DNA of 64,000 nucleotides from contig NZ_JAFBBU010000001.1 in assembly GCF_016907385.1 (NCBI RefSeq), positions 1,798,001 to 1,862,000 of the forward strand, given 5' to 3'. The notes beneath the pieces are model-generated. The model had not been told where the DNA came from and did no database searches. It saw nothing but the letters and a program-made list of their open reading frames with translations. Position 1 is the first letter of the stretch. Each line of letters starts with the position of its first letter. Shown here piece after piece: positions 1 to 7,433 of this stretch. Origin of the DNA: Subtercola frigoramans. Its GTDB lineage: Bacteria > Actinomycetota > Actinomycetes > Actinomycetales > Microbacteriaceae. A program made the position numbers and the translations under genes.

Positions 1-772
1 GCAGGAAGATCTGGAACAGGCTTGTCCAGGCCGTCGGGTCTTCGAACGGGTGCGAGGAGTTGGCGTTGAAGAACCCACCACCGTTCGTACCGAGCTCCTT
101 GATGGCCTCCTGGGAAGCGACCGGGCCGCCGGGCAGCGTCTGCGTACCGCCCGTGATCGTGGCCACATCCTGGAAGCCGTTGACGTTCTGAATGACCCCG
201 CCCACGATGAGCACGATTGCGGTGACGAAGGCGAGCGGCAACAGAATGCGCAGGATGCCCCGGGTGAGGTCGACCCAGAAGTTGCCGATCGTCGTCGAGT
301 TCTTGCGGGCAAACCCGCGAACCAGGGCGATGGCGACGGCGATGCCGAGCGCCGCCGAGACGAAGTTCTGCACCGTCAGCCCGATGAGCTGCACGGTGTA
401 CCCCATGGTCGCCTCGGGGGAGTAGGACTGCCAGTTCGTATTGGTGACGAAGGAGATGGCCGTGTTCCACGAGAGCGACTCTTCGACGGCCGGCAGACCG
501 AGCGCCCAGGGCAGGAACTCCTGCAGCCGCTGGATCGCATAGAGGAAGACGACGCCGATCACCGAGAAGAGCAGAACGCTCCGGAGGTATTTCGGCCAGG
601 TCTGGTCGGAGCTCGAGTCGACTCCGATGACCTTGTACAGCCCTCGCTCCACACGCAGGTCCTTGCCCGAGCTGTAGGTGTGGGCCATGTAGTCGCCGAG
701 CGGCCGATAGGCCAGTCCCAGGGCGATGATGAGAGTACCCAGCTGGGCGACGGTGAGCCAGACGTTACCCAT
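1..772 (-). CDS. kdpA: Potassium-transporting ATPase subunit KdpA (partial, C-terminus off the window)
   Basis: KdpA is the K+-binding, channel-like membrane subunit of the high-affinity KdpFABC pump. Only the N-terminal 257 codons are here; the gene runs off the left edge. The protein starts [12 protein letters not shown] and shows hydrophobic helices separated by conserved KdpA loops: TNTNWQSY (first selectivity-filter region) and [21 protein letters not shown] (second filter region, around residue 230). The family is usually about 555 residues, so roughly half is missing. The ATG overlaps the kdpF stop by one base (TGATG), so the two genes are translationally coupled. The gene reads leftwards and belongs to a kdp operon whose 5' end is in this window. 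Confidence 0.95.
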   Translation of the reverse strand, partial: MGNVWLTVAQLGTLIIALGLAYRPLGDYMAHTYSSGKDLRVERGLYKVIGVDSSSDQTWPKYLRSVLLFSVIGVVFLYAIQRLQEFLPWALGLPAVEESLSWNTAISFVTNTNWQSYSPEATMGYTVQLIGLTVQNFVSAALGIAVAIALVRGFARKNSTTIGNFWVDLTRGILRILLPLAFVTAIVLIVGGVIQNVNGFQDVATITGGTQTLPGGPVASQEAIKELGTNGGGFFNANSSHPFEDPTAWTSLFQIFL

Positions 773-861
773 CAGAACCTCTCTGGTTTGATGAGGGCGT
801 AGACGCAGTAGAGAACCGCCGCGACGCCGAGAACAACGCTGATGATGCCGAAGACGATCAC
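772..861 (-). CDS. kdpF: KdpF small membrane subunit of the K+ pump
   Basis: This 29-residue single-helix peptide ([17 protein letters not shown]...LIKPERF) has the typical KdpF form: one hydrophobic span and a short basic tail. KdpF stabilises the KdpABC complex in the membrane. It starts with GTG, overlaps the upstream mini-ORF by four bases (GTGA) and overlaps kdpA by one base, so three cistrons are tightly coupled. The position directly before kdpA supports the call. Confidence 0.88.
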   Translation of the reverse strand: MIVFGIISVVLGVAAVLYCVYALIKPERF

Positions 862-941
862 AGCTTCTGCACCCCTCGCGCGATCAGGGCCACGAGGCCG
901 AACAAGACCACGATGCCGAGTAGGTAGGCGATATCAAGCAC
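858..941 (-). CDS. 27-residue membrane mini-protein at the head of the kdp operon
   Basis: The ORF encodes one hydrophobic span followed by a short basic end ([22 protein letters not shown], then VQKL). A purine-rich GGGAG lies six bases before the GTG, and the stop overlaps the kdpF start (GTGA). I believe similar short ORFs precede kdpF in other actinobacteria, but this is from memory. Its place in the operon suggests a second small subunit or assembly factor of the Kdp pump. A longer reading of the same frame reaching 1133 is unlikely, because the added part is low-complexity and lies over the regulatory region. Confidence 0.6.
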   Translation of the reverse strand: MLDIAYLLGIVVLFGLVALIARGVQKL

Positions 942-1055
942 GGAATGCTCCCAAGGCTCAAGCGGGCTGCACGGTCTGCGGCTTTCTGCGTGACCGGGCA
1001 GGCGTGGTGATGACCACTGATCGATCACACACCCGCCGGGCATCCGGATGCCCGT

Positions 1056-1094
1056 TCCTAACGGCTTCCTAACACCAGCCGCACGATCCCTAAC
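1056..1094 (-). promoter_or_regulatory. Three phased TTAGG direct repeats upstream of kdp
   Basis: On the plus strand TTCCTAAC occurs at 1056-1063 and again at 1066-1073, and TCCCTAAC at 1087-1094. CCTAAC cores are thus spaced 11 and then 21 bases, one and two helical turns. Direct repeats with this phasing are the usual target form of OmpR-family response regulators, and KdpE, which controls kdp, belongs to that family. No kdpD/kdpE gene is in the window, so the link is an inference. Confidence 0.45.
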
Positions 1095-1194
1095 ACGGCG
1101 CAGCACTTTCGGCGGAGATCCGGGCCTATGCACACCTCTGCGGCGCCACCTGCGCTCAGCTCCGCCCGAAGTGCAGCACGGTAGGCTGGTGCAC

Positions 1195-1610
1195 GCGAAT
1201 GGGTCGGCAAGACGGTCGCGTTGGCTCGAGCATCCGTCGTTCTGCGACAGGTGTGACAGTCACCGAGGAACGTCCGGGCTCCGCAGAGCAGGGCGGTGGG
1301 TAACACCCACCCGGGGCAACCCGAGAGAACAGTGCCACAGAAAACAGACCGCCCCTGGCTCCTTCGGGAGCCTGGTGGTAAGGGTGAAACGGTGGTGTAA
1401 GAGACCACCAGCTGCCATGGTGACATGGCTGGCTAGGTAAACCTCGCCCGGAGCAAGGTCAGACAGAAGGCGATACGGCTGCTCGTCGTGTCTTCGGGTA
1501 GACCGCTGGAGGCGTGCGGCAACGTACGTCGTAGATAGATGGCCGTCCATGGGTTCGTGCGTTTCGCAGGGGCCCAAGACAGAACCCGGCGTAGCAGCCG
1601 GCCCATTCGC
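1195..1610 (+). ncRNA. rnpB: RNase P RNA (bacterial class A)
   Basis: The catalytic RNA of RNase P trims 5' leaders of tRNA precursors. The signature conserved blocks are all present in order: GAGGAACGTCCGGGCTCC near 1263, ACAGTGCCACAGAAAACAG near 1329 (CR-II), GGTAAGGGTGAAACGGTG near 1377, GTAAGAGACCACCAGC near 1396, GGTAGACCGCTGGAG near 1497 and ACAGAACCCGGCGTA near 1580. The ends pair as helix P1: GCGAATGGGTCGGC at 1195 with GCCGGCCCATTCGC ending at 1610. A TAGGCT -10-like hexamer lies at 1182-1187. It reads right, converging on ppgK, and a run of 11 C residues begins at the last base. Confidence 0.95.
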
Positions 1611-1620
1611 CCCCCCCCCC
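1610..1620. repeat. Homopolymer run of 11 C
   Basis: An uninterrupted C tract joins the 3' end of the RNase P RNA to the first intergenic palindromic repeat. It is a likely slippage and sequencing-error site. Confidence 0.9.
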
Positions 1621-1748
1621 GCTGGTTGAGTAGCGGAATGCGCAGCATTGTGCGTATCGAAGCCCCATGTTCTCGGCACATTCAATAGGGGTCGAAACCG
1701 GATAGCGTGGGGGTTTCGATACGTCGCTGCGCGACTACTCAACCAGCG
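1621..1748. repeat. Bipartite palindromic intergenic repeat, inverted pair (copy 1)
   Basis: The left arm begins GCTGGTTGAGTAG and reaches CGTATCGAAGCCCC. The right arm reads GGGGGTTTCGATACG to CTACTCAACCAGCG. The same arms recur at 5544, 33349, 48089 and 50294-50446. The ppgK stop codon (TGA) is formed inside the right arm, so the last three codons of ppgK derive from the repeat. Confidence 0.85.
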
Positions 1749-2536
1749 ATCGTGTTGGCGCCGGCGAGCACCTTCGGCTCGAGTGCCAGCGTCGCTGCGC
1801 CGAGGATTCCCGCGTTGTTGCGGAGCGTCGCGGGCACCATCGCCGTGTTGATCGAGATCTTCGGCAGGAACTCCTCGTAGCTCTTCGAGACGCCGCCACC
1901 CACGATGAAGAGGTCGGGCCAGAGCAGCTTCTCGAGTTCGGCGTAGTAGGTCTGCAGGCGCGCTGCCCACTGCACCCAATTCAGGTCGTCGCGCTCCTTT
2001 GCCGCGTACGAGGCTTTCGTCTCGTAGTCGACGCCGTCGATCTGGATGTGGCCGAGCTCCGCATTCGGAATCAGCACGCCGTTGTAGATGATGGCCGTGC
2101 CGATGCCCGTTCCGAGGGTCGTCATGATGATCAGGCCGTTCTTGCCCTTCGCTGCGCCGAAACGCACTTCGGCGTACCCGGCCGCGTCGGCATCGTTCAC
2201 GAAGGTGATGTCGCGCTTCAGAGAGGTTTCGAACAGCTTCTCCGCTTCGAGGCCGATCCACTTCTTCGACACGTTCGCCGCAGACATGGTCTTGCCGTTC
2301 TGCACGACAGCCGGAAAACAGACACCGATGGGGGCGTCGGCGGGAGCATCCGGCAGCGACTTCAGAATCTTCTCGACGGTCTCGACGATGTCTTTCGGCT
2401 TGCCGCCCTCGGGGGTGTCGAGTTTGATGCGGGCACTCAGGAGTTCGCCGGTCGACGTGTTCACAATCGCGCCTTTGATACCGGTGCCCCCGATGTCGAT
2501 CCCGATGGCGATGTGTGCTGCCGAATCGTCGGTCAT
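1739..2536 (-). CDS. ppgK: Polyphosphate glucokinase (ROK family)
   Basis: The enzyme phosphorylates glucose to glucose-6-phosphate with polyphosphate (and usually ATP), a typical actinobacterial route. The 265-residue protein has the ROK phosphate loop DIGGTGIKG at residues 14-22, a sugar and catalytic segment NDADAAG at 114-120, the second phosphate loop LGTGIGT at 141-147, and NAELGH shortly after. The size matches PpgK (about 250-270). The start at 2536 was chosen for its AGGGAG ribosome site; the frame is open for 28 further codons upstream but without a better start. The stop falls inside a repeat element. The gene stands alone and converges with rnpB. Confidence 0.93.
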   Translation of the reverse strand: MTDDSAAHIAIGIDIGGTGIKGAIVNTSTGELLSARIKLDTPEGGKPKDIVETVEKILKSLPDAPADAPIGVCFPAVVQNGKTMSAANVSKKWIGLEAEKLFETSLKRDITFVNDADAAGYAEVRFGAAKGKNGLIIMTTLGTGIGTAIIYNGVLIPNAELGHIQIDGVDYETKASYAAKERDDLNWVQWAARLQTYYAELEKLLWPDLFIVGGGVSKSYEEFLPKISINTAMVPATLRNNAGILGAATLALEPKVLAGANTIAG

Positions 2537-2708
2537 CTGTGCTCCCTTGTCATTCGGGTCTCTTCTGCGAGACGCATGCGAGTCTATTCTGCAGGTCGGC
2601 ATCGCCTGGGGGCGACACACGGCCGGATGATCGGCCGAGCCATGGCGCGTCGGCTACGCCTGTGGTAGCGCCGCCGGGTGCCGAGCCGCTGTCACCGTAG
2701 GGTCAGTG
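2537..2708. other. Gene-free spacer upstream of ppgK
   Basis: These 172 bases lie between the map stop and the ppgK start, both read leftwards. It should hold the ppgK promoter. I see the ppgK ribosome site at its left edge but no convincing -35/-10 pair, repeat or hairpin. Confidence 0.4.
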
Positions 2709-3572
2709 TCACGGCAGGGTCAGGACTTCGGCACCCCGTTCGGTGACGACCAGAGTGTGCTCGAACTGGGCGCTGAAGGACTTGTCGCGCGTCAGGACCG
2801 TCCAGTCGTCGCTCCAGAGCTCCCACGCCTGCGAACCGAGGGTGAGCATGGGCTCGATGGTGAACACCATTCCCACCTCCATGATGTCGGTGAAACGATC
2901 AGTGTCGTAGTGGGGGATGATCAGGCCGGAGTGGAACTGCTCGCCCACACCGTGGCCGGTGTAGTCGCGAACCACGCCGTACCCGAACCGTTTGGCGTAC
3001 GACTCGATGGCCCGGCCGATCACGTTGACCTGGCGACCGGGGGCGACGGCCTTGATGCCCCTGTTCATCGCCTCACGGGTGCGTTCGACCAGCAGTCGCA
3101 CCTCCTCGCTCGGCTCACCGGCGAAGAAGGTGGCATTCGTATCGCCGTGCACGCCGTTCTTGTACGCCGTGATGTCGATGTTGACGATGTCGCCGTCGTC
3201 CAGAACCGTGGAGTCGGGGATGCCATGACAGATGACCTCGTTCACCGAGGTGCAGAGCGATTTCGGGTAACCGCGGTAGCCGAGGGTGGAGGGGTACGCG
3301 TCGTTCGCGATCAGAAAATCGTGGCCCAGGGCATCCAGCTCATCGGTCGTGACGCCCGGCGCGACGTGCTGGCCGACCCACTCGAGTGCCTGTGCGGCAA
3401 TCCGCGACGATTCGCGGATGTCGGCGATGCGTTCGGGGGAGTAGACGTCGCTCTTGCCGCCTTCATCGGGATCTCGTCGGCCGACGTATTCGGGGCGCTC
3501 GATCGTCGAAGGAACGCTGCGAAGGGGAGAGACTCTCCCTGGCGTGAGGTGGCCGGAGGAGTCTTTGGGCAT
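2709..3572 (-). CDS. map: Methionine aminopeptidase, type I
   Basis: The enzyme removes the initiator Met from nascent proteins. The 287-residue protein carries an N-terminal extension of about 40 residues before the catalytic pita-bread fold, as in the MetAP1c class of mycobacteria. Metal ligands can be read as Asp133 (VNIDITAY), Asp144 (HGDTN), His207 (YTGHGVG), Glu240 (FTIEPML) and Glu271 (QFEHTL); His116 in VICHGIPD is the conserved catalytic His. A TACGAT hexamer lies seven bases before the ATG, so the message may be leaderless. It is divergent from the small SPOR-like gene. Confidence 0.95.
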   Translation of the reverse strand: MPKDSSGHLTPGRVSPLRSVPSTIERPEYVGRRDPDEGGKSDVYSPERIADIRESSRIAAQALEWVGQHVAPGVTTDELDALGHDFLIANDAYPSTLGYRGYPKSLCTSVNEVICHGIPDSTVLDDGDIVNIDITAYKNGVHGDTNATFFAGEPSEEVRLLVERTREAMNRGIKAVAPGRQVNVIGRAIESYAKRFGYGVVRDYTGHGVGEQFHSGLIIPHYDTDRFTDIMEVGMVFTIEPMLTLGSQAWELWSDDWTVLTRDKSFSAQFEHTLVVTERGAEVLTLP

Positions 3573-3643
3573 AGGCTCTATCGTAGTTGAGGCCCCTCCG
3601 GCGACGAATGCCGGTCAGGCCGTCGTGCACCTTGGGAGAACAC

Positions 3644-3829
3644 ATGTCAGCCGACCCGTCGCAGCAGTACTGGTACAACATCACGACCGGTGAGGTGGAG
3701 TTCGGTTACGTCTCCCCAGCCCCCGAGCGCGTGGGGCCGTTCCCGACCAAGGTCGAGGCCGAGCACGCGCTCGAGACCCTGCGGGCCAACAGCGCCAAAT
3801 GGGCTGAAGAAGACGCCGCGAACGACTAA
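3644..3829 (+). CDS. Small SPOR-like protein
   Basis: This 61-residue acidic protein (MSADPSQQYWYNITTGEVEFG...) has a tryptophan/tyrosine-rich first half and an alpha-helical end with EAEHALETLRANSAKWAEEDAA. Short proteins of this kind are annotated as SPOR-domain proteins in actinobacteria and often sit beside map; the function is not established. The start is set by GGGAGA seven bases before the ATG. It has no signal peptide and no membrane span. Confidence 0.75.
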   Translation: MSADPSQQYWYNITTGEVEFGYVSPAPERVGPFPTKVEAEHALETLRANSAKWAEEDAAND

Positions 3830-3852
3830 CGCGCCGCTGGCAAGCGTGGCGA

Positions 3853-4686
3853 CTACCGGCCCGTGAACTTCTCCATCGTCGTATAGAGGTGGAAGACGCG
3901 GTCGGCCATCTGGTCCCAGATCGCGGTCGGCAGCAATCCCTTCGTGACCTTGGCGATGTGCACACTCCACGGCATCAGCAGCAGGGGCTTTCCGGCGAGC
4001 ATCGAGGTCCAGACACGGTCGACCACGTACTCCGGCGTCATGATCGGGGTGAGCACCGGGCCGCGCGCGCCGGCGAACATTCCGGTCGAGATGTAGCTGG
4101 GGGCGACCGTGGTCACGGCGACGTGGCGGTGACCCTGCTGCACCAGTTCGAGTCGCAACGAGTCGCTCCAGCCGATCACTGCCCACTTCGAGGAGGCGTA
4201 GACGCTCATCCGCGGGTTCGAGATCATGCCAGCGGCAGAGGCGATGTTCACGATCCGTGCGGGCCGGTTTCCCGCGATCATCCGGGGCAGGAACGCCCGC
4301 GTCACGAGCATCGGGCCCAGTGCGTTGATGCGCATCGTCTCGATGATGTCTGAGTCGATGTCGTGCTCCCAGAAGTACTTGCCGCGAACGATTCCAGCGT
4401 TGTTGATGAGAACGTCGGGTCCGCCGACTTCGGCAAGCACCCGTTCGGCGTTCTCGGCGATGCTCGTCGGGTCACCGATGTCAACCTGATAACTGTGTAC
4501 GCGGCTCCGGCCGGGTTCAGCGTTGAGCCGCGCAGCGATCGTTTCGAGCTTCTCGCCATTGCGGTCCCAGAGAATCACGTCGAGCGCGCCTTCGGCCACG
4601 GCTCGCTCCGCATAGAGCAGGCCCATGCCGCTCGCTGCCCCGGTGATCAGCACACGGGCGTGGGCCACCGTACGTTTTGTTGCCAC
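3853..4686 (-). CDS. Short-chain dehydrogenase/reductase
   Basis: This is an NAD(P)-dependent oxidoreductase of the classical SDR family, 277 residues. The Rossmann glycine motif TGAASGMG spans residues 15-22, NNAG is at 95-98, and the catalytic triad is Ser150 (NIAS), Tyr163 and Lys167 (YASSK). An Asp after the second strand (DRNGEK) suggests NAD(H) preference. The C-terminal tail with KVTKGLLPTAIWDQM resembles SDRs acting on lipid or sterol-like substrates, but the substrate is unknown. It lies four bases downstream of panB on the same strand and is probably co-transcribed with it. Confidence 0.88.
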   Translation of the reverse strand: MATKRTVAHARVLITGAASGMGLLYAERAVAEGALDVILWDRNGEKLETIAARLNAEPGRSRVHSYQVDIGDPTSIAENAERVLAEVGGPDVLINNAGIVRGKYFWEHDIDSDIIETMRINALGPMLVTRAFLPRMIAGNRPARIVNIASAAGMISNPRMSVYASSKWAVIGWSDSLRLELVQQGHRHVAVTTVAPSYISTGMFAGARGPVLTPIMTPEYVVDRVWTSMLAGKPLLLMPWSVHIAKVTKGLLPTAIWDQMADRVFHLYTTMEKFTGR

Positions 4687-4690
4687 CGGT

Positions 4691-5509
4691 CTACTCCTCG
4701 TATTCGTGTTCGGGTGCAGGGTACGCGCCCGAGGCGACGTCTGCCCGGTAGGCCGTCACGGCCTCGGTCAGCACCTTGGTGAGATTCGCGTACTGCTTGA
4801 CGAACCTCGGGGTGCGACCCTGCGAGAAGCCGGCGAAGTCGGTCCACACCAGCAGTTGCCCGTCGGTATGCGGCCCTGCACCCACACTGATCGTCGGAAT
4901 GCGGAGTTCTGCGGTGACGCGGGCGGCGACCGCGCTCGGCACCATCTCGAGAACGACGGCGAACGCACCCGCGTCTTCGACCGCATGAGCGTCGGCGAGC
5001 AGGGCTTCAGCGCCTTCGCCCCTGCCCTGGATGATGTGCCCACCCAGCCCGTGTTCACTCTGTGGGGTGAAGCCGATGTGCCCCATCACGGGAATACCCG
5101 CATCGACGATGCGCCGGATCTGCGCGGCACTCCGAACTCCGCCCTCGAGCTTGACCGCGTGGGCGTGGGATTCCTTCATGAAGCGCACGGCCGTGTGCAG
5201 CGCGTCATCCGGGCCGCCTTCATATGAACCGAACGGCATATCTGCAACCACGAGTGCTCGCGACACCGCACCTGCAACTGCTCGTGTTAGTGGAATGAGA
5301 TCGTCGACGGTGACGGGGAGGGTGGTCTCGTAGCCGAAGACGTTGTTTCCGGCTGAATCGCCGACCAGGAGGAAGTCGATGTCGGCGGCGTCGAAGATCG
5401 CGGCCGACAACTGGTCATAGCTGGTGAGGCCGACGATCGGTGTTCCGTTCTCCTTCGCGGTTTGAAAGTGTCGCGTGCGAACGCGCTTGCGAGGGGACTG
5501 CTCCGTCAT
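4691..5509 (-). CDS. panB: 3-methyl-2-oxobutanoate hydroxymethyltransferase (pantothenate synthesis)
   Basis: PanB transfers a hydroxymethyl group from methylene-tetrahydrofolate to ketoisovalerate, the first committed step to pantothenate and CoA. The 272-residue protein matches the family length (about 265-285). Visible blocks are LTSYD near residue 28, LVGDSAGN at about 47-54 (Mg-binding Asp), ADMPFGSYE, VKLEGG with the substrate Lys, PVMGHIGFTPQ and ISVGAGPHTDGQLLVW. A TAGACT hexamer lies exactly six bases before the ATG (5516-5521), which suggests a leaderless mRNA. The SDR gene follows directly. Confidence 0.95.
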   Translation of the reverse strand: MTEQSPRKRVRTRHFQTAKENGTPIVGLTSYDQLSAAIFDAADIDFLLVGDSAGNNVFGYETTLPVTVDDLIPLTRAVAGAVSRALVVADMPFGSYEGGPDDALHTAVRFMKESHAHAVKLEGGVRSAAQIRRIVDAGIPVMGHIGFTPQSEHGLGGHIIQGRGEGAEALLADAHAVEDAGAFAVVLEMVPSAVAARVTAELRIPTISVGAGPHTDGQLLVWTDFAGFSQGRTPRFVKQYANLTKVLTEAVTAYRADVASGAYPAPEHEYEE

Positions 5510-5515
5510 GTCTTC

Positions 5516-5521
5516 AGTCTA
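5516..5521 (-). promoter_or_regulatory. -10 element of a probable leaderless panB promoter
   Basis: TAGACT stands six bases before the panB ATG, with no ribosome-site sequence between them. The same TANNNT-N6/7-start geometry recurs at many genes in this window. Confidence 0.5.
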
Positions 5522-5543
5522 CCGAGCGGTCCTGACTGAGCAG

Positions 5544-5634
5544 CGCTGGTTGAGTAGCAGTGCAGCTGCGTATCGAAACCCCCACGCGTCTCGGGTTTCG
5601 ATACGCACGGCTTCGCGACGCTACTCAACCAGCG
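5544..5634. repeat. Bipartite palindromic intergenic repeat, inverted pair (copy 2)
   Basis: Perfect 15-base end arms (CGCTGGTTGAGTAGC at 5544-5558 and its complement at 5620-5634) enclose the inner inverted pair TATCGAAACCC / GGGTTTCGATA. It sits in the short gap between panB and the nadE stop, ending one base before the nadE stop codon. It could fold as a long cruciform or RNA hairpin. Confidence 0.9.
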
Positions 5635-5635
5635 A

Positions 5636-7384
5636 TCAGACGTCAGACGGGCGATACGTGATGGGAAGGCGGCGGTCGCGCCCGAACGCGGTGCGCGAGA
5701 TCTTCGTGCCGATCGCGCTCTGCCGCCTCTTCCACTCCGAGTGGTCGACGAGCCCGACGATCCGGTCGACGGTCTCCGGGTCGAAACCGCGGTCGACCAG
5801 CTCTGCACGGCCGAAACCGCCGTTGATGTAGTCCTCGAGCAAGGCGTCGAGAACGTCGTACTCCGGCAGTGAATCCTGGTCGGTCTGGTCGGGTCGGAGC
5901 TCGGCCGACGGCGGTTTGCTGATCGAGTTCTCAGGAATGGGTGGTGTCTCGCCGCGGCGGGCCGCGAATGCATTCCGCCACCGCGAGAGCTCCCAGACCA
6001 GCATCTTCGGCACATCCTTCAGTGGGGCGAAACCCCCCACCGAGTCGCCGTAGATGGTCGAGTAGCCCACAGCGAGTTCGCTCTTGTTGCCCGTGGTGAG
6101 CACGAGGTGCCCGATCTGGTTCGACAGGCCCATCAGAATGATGCCCCGGATGCGCGCCTGCAGGTTCTCTGCCGCCACGCCGTCCAGCGACAGCTGGGTC
6201 TCGATGGGGGCGACGAGCTCGGCAATCGCCTGGGTCTCGTAGTGGAGCCCGATCCGTTCGGCCAGGTCGTCTGCGTCGGATCGCGAGTGGTCGGAGGACC
6301 ACTGGCTCGGCATCGAGACGCCGTACACGTTGTGCGCTCCGATGGCATCGGCCGCCATGATCGCGCAGACCGAGGAGTCGATACCGCCGGAGAGCCCGAG
6401 GATGACCGAACGGAACCCGTTCTTGCGCACGTAGTCGCCGAGCCCGAGAACGAGGGCGTTCCAGATCTGCTCCAGCTCGTCGGGCACGACCGCGATGTCG
6501 CCGGAGATCGGGGTCTGCGAATCAGACAGCGATCCCGTCGGTGGGAGCTCGAGGTCGACCCGAACGACATTCTCGGGCAACTCCACGTTGCTCGCGGCCT
6601 CTGCCTCGACGTCGACGACGAGCAGATGGGGCGCGAACTGCGGTGCGCGGGCGACGATCGTGCCCGCGCGGTCGACGACGACGCTGTCGCCATCGAAGAG
6701 CAGATCATCCTGGCCGCCGACGATGTTGACGTACGCAACGATGGTGTCGTTCTCGACCGCGCGCCGGGTCACGAGGGGGAGCCGCACCTCGTTCTTGTCA
6801 CGCTCGTACGGCGAGGCGTTGATCACCAGCAGCACGCCGGCATCGGCCGAAGCCACGCTGTTGACCGGCCCGCCGTCTTGCCACAGGTCTTCGCAGATGA
6901 TGAGGGCAACGTCGACTCCGCGCAGGCGAAGCACCAGCAGGTCGTCGCCCGGAATGAAGATGCGGTACTCGTCGAAGACCGAGTAGTTCGGCAGGTGGTG
7001 CTTGGCGTAACGGGCCTGCACGGCCCCGTTCTGCAGCACGCTGGCCACGTTCTGGGCGATCGCTGTGGGCGCATTGCTGGTTGTGAAGCGACGCGGTTCG
7101 AACGGCCCGTCGGGATGCCCGACCACCACCACCACGTCACCGAGCCCTGCCTCGGCGAGCTCTTCAGCGAGTGCGGCGATGCGGGTGCGGCACGCGGCCA
7201 GGAACGACGGACGCGAGGCGAGGTCCTCGATCGGGTAGCCGGAGAGGGCCATCTCCCCGAAGGCGACCAGGTCGGCCCCGGCGTCTCTGGCCCGGCGAAC
7301 GGCGGCGACGATCTCGAGGGAATTGCCTCGGAGGTCACCGACAATGGGGTTGGTTTGGGCCAACGCTAAGCGAAGTCTCGGCAT
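5636..7384 (-). CDS. nadE: Glutamine-dependent NAD+ synthetase
   Basis: NadE converts nicotinate adenine dinucleotide to NAD+, with ammonia released from glutamine by its own N-terminal domain. The 582-residue protein has a nitrilase-type glutaminase domain (catalytic Glu44 in FGEMALSGYP, Lys128 in AKHHLPNY, Cys164 in ICEDLW) and a C-terminal synthetase domain with the ATP loop SGGIDSS at 332-338, TTGNKSE and YGDSVGGFAPLKD. The start at 7384 gives PRLRLALAQTNP, the usual nitrilase beginning; a GTG two codons upstream is also possible. TAGGCT lies seven bases upstream. It is divergent from glnA2. Confidence 0.95.
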   Translation of the reverse strand: MPRLRLALAQTNPIVGDLRGNSLEIVAAVRRARDAGADLVAFGEMALSGYPIEDLASRPSFLAACRTRIAALAEELAEAGLGDVVVVVGHPDGPFEPRRFTTSNAPTAIAQNVASVLQNGAVQARYAKHHLPNYSVFDEYRIFIPGDDLLVLRLRGVDVALIICEDLWQDGGPVNSVASADAGVLLVINASPYERDKNEVRLPLVTRRAVENDTIVAYVNIVGGQDDLLFDGDSVVVDRAGTIVARAPQFAPHLLVVDVEAEAASNVELPENVVRVDLELPPTGSLSDSQTPISGDIAVVPDELEQIWNALVLGLGDYVRKNGFRSVILGLSGGIDSSVCAIMAADAIGAHNVYGVSMPSQWSSDHSRSDADDLAERIGLHYETQAIAELVAPIETQLSLDGVAAENLQARIRGIILMGLSNQIGHLVLTTGNKSELAVGYSTIYGDSVGGFAPLKDVPKMLVWELSRWRNAFAARRGETPPIPENSISKPPSAELRPDQTDQDSLPEYDVLDALLEDYINGGFGRAELVDRGFDPETVDRIVGLVDHSEWKRRQSAIGTKISRTAFGRDRRLPITYRPSDV

Positions 7385-7433
7385 AGCCACTAGCCTAATA
7401 GCGGCAGAAGTACGTGCCGGAAAGAGGATCGAA

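Noticed and set aside
858..1133. The long (91-residue) reading of the mini-protein at the kdp operon
   Set aside because: The first 64 residues are low-complexity and cover the phased repeats; GGGAG before the GTG at 941 supports the short form.
6107..7369. A 420-codon frame opposite nadE
   Set aside because: Antisense shadow; nadE motifs on the minus strand are complete.
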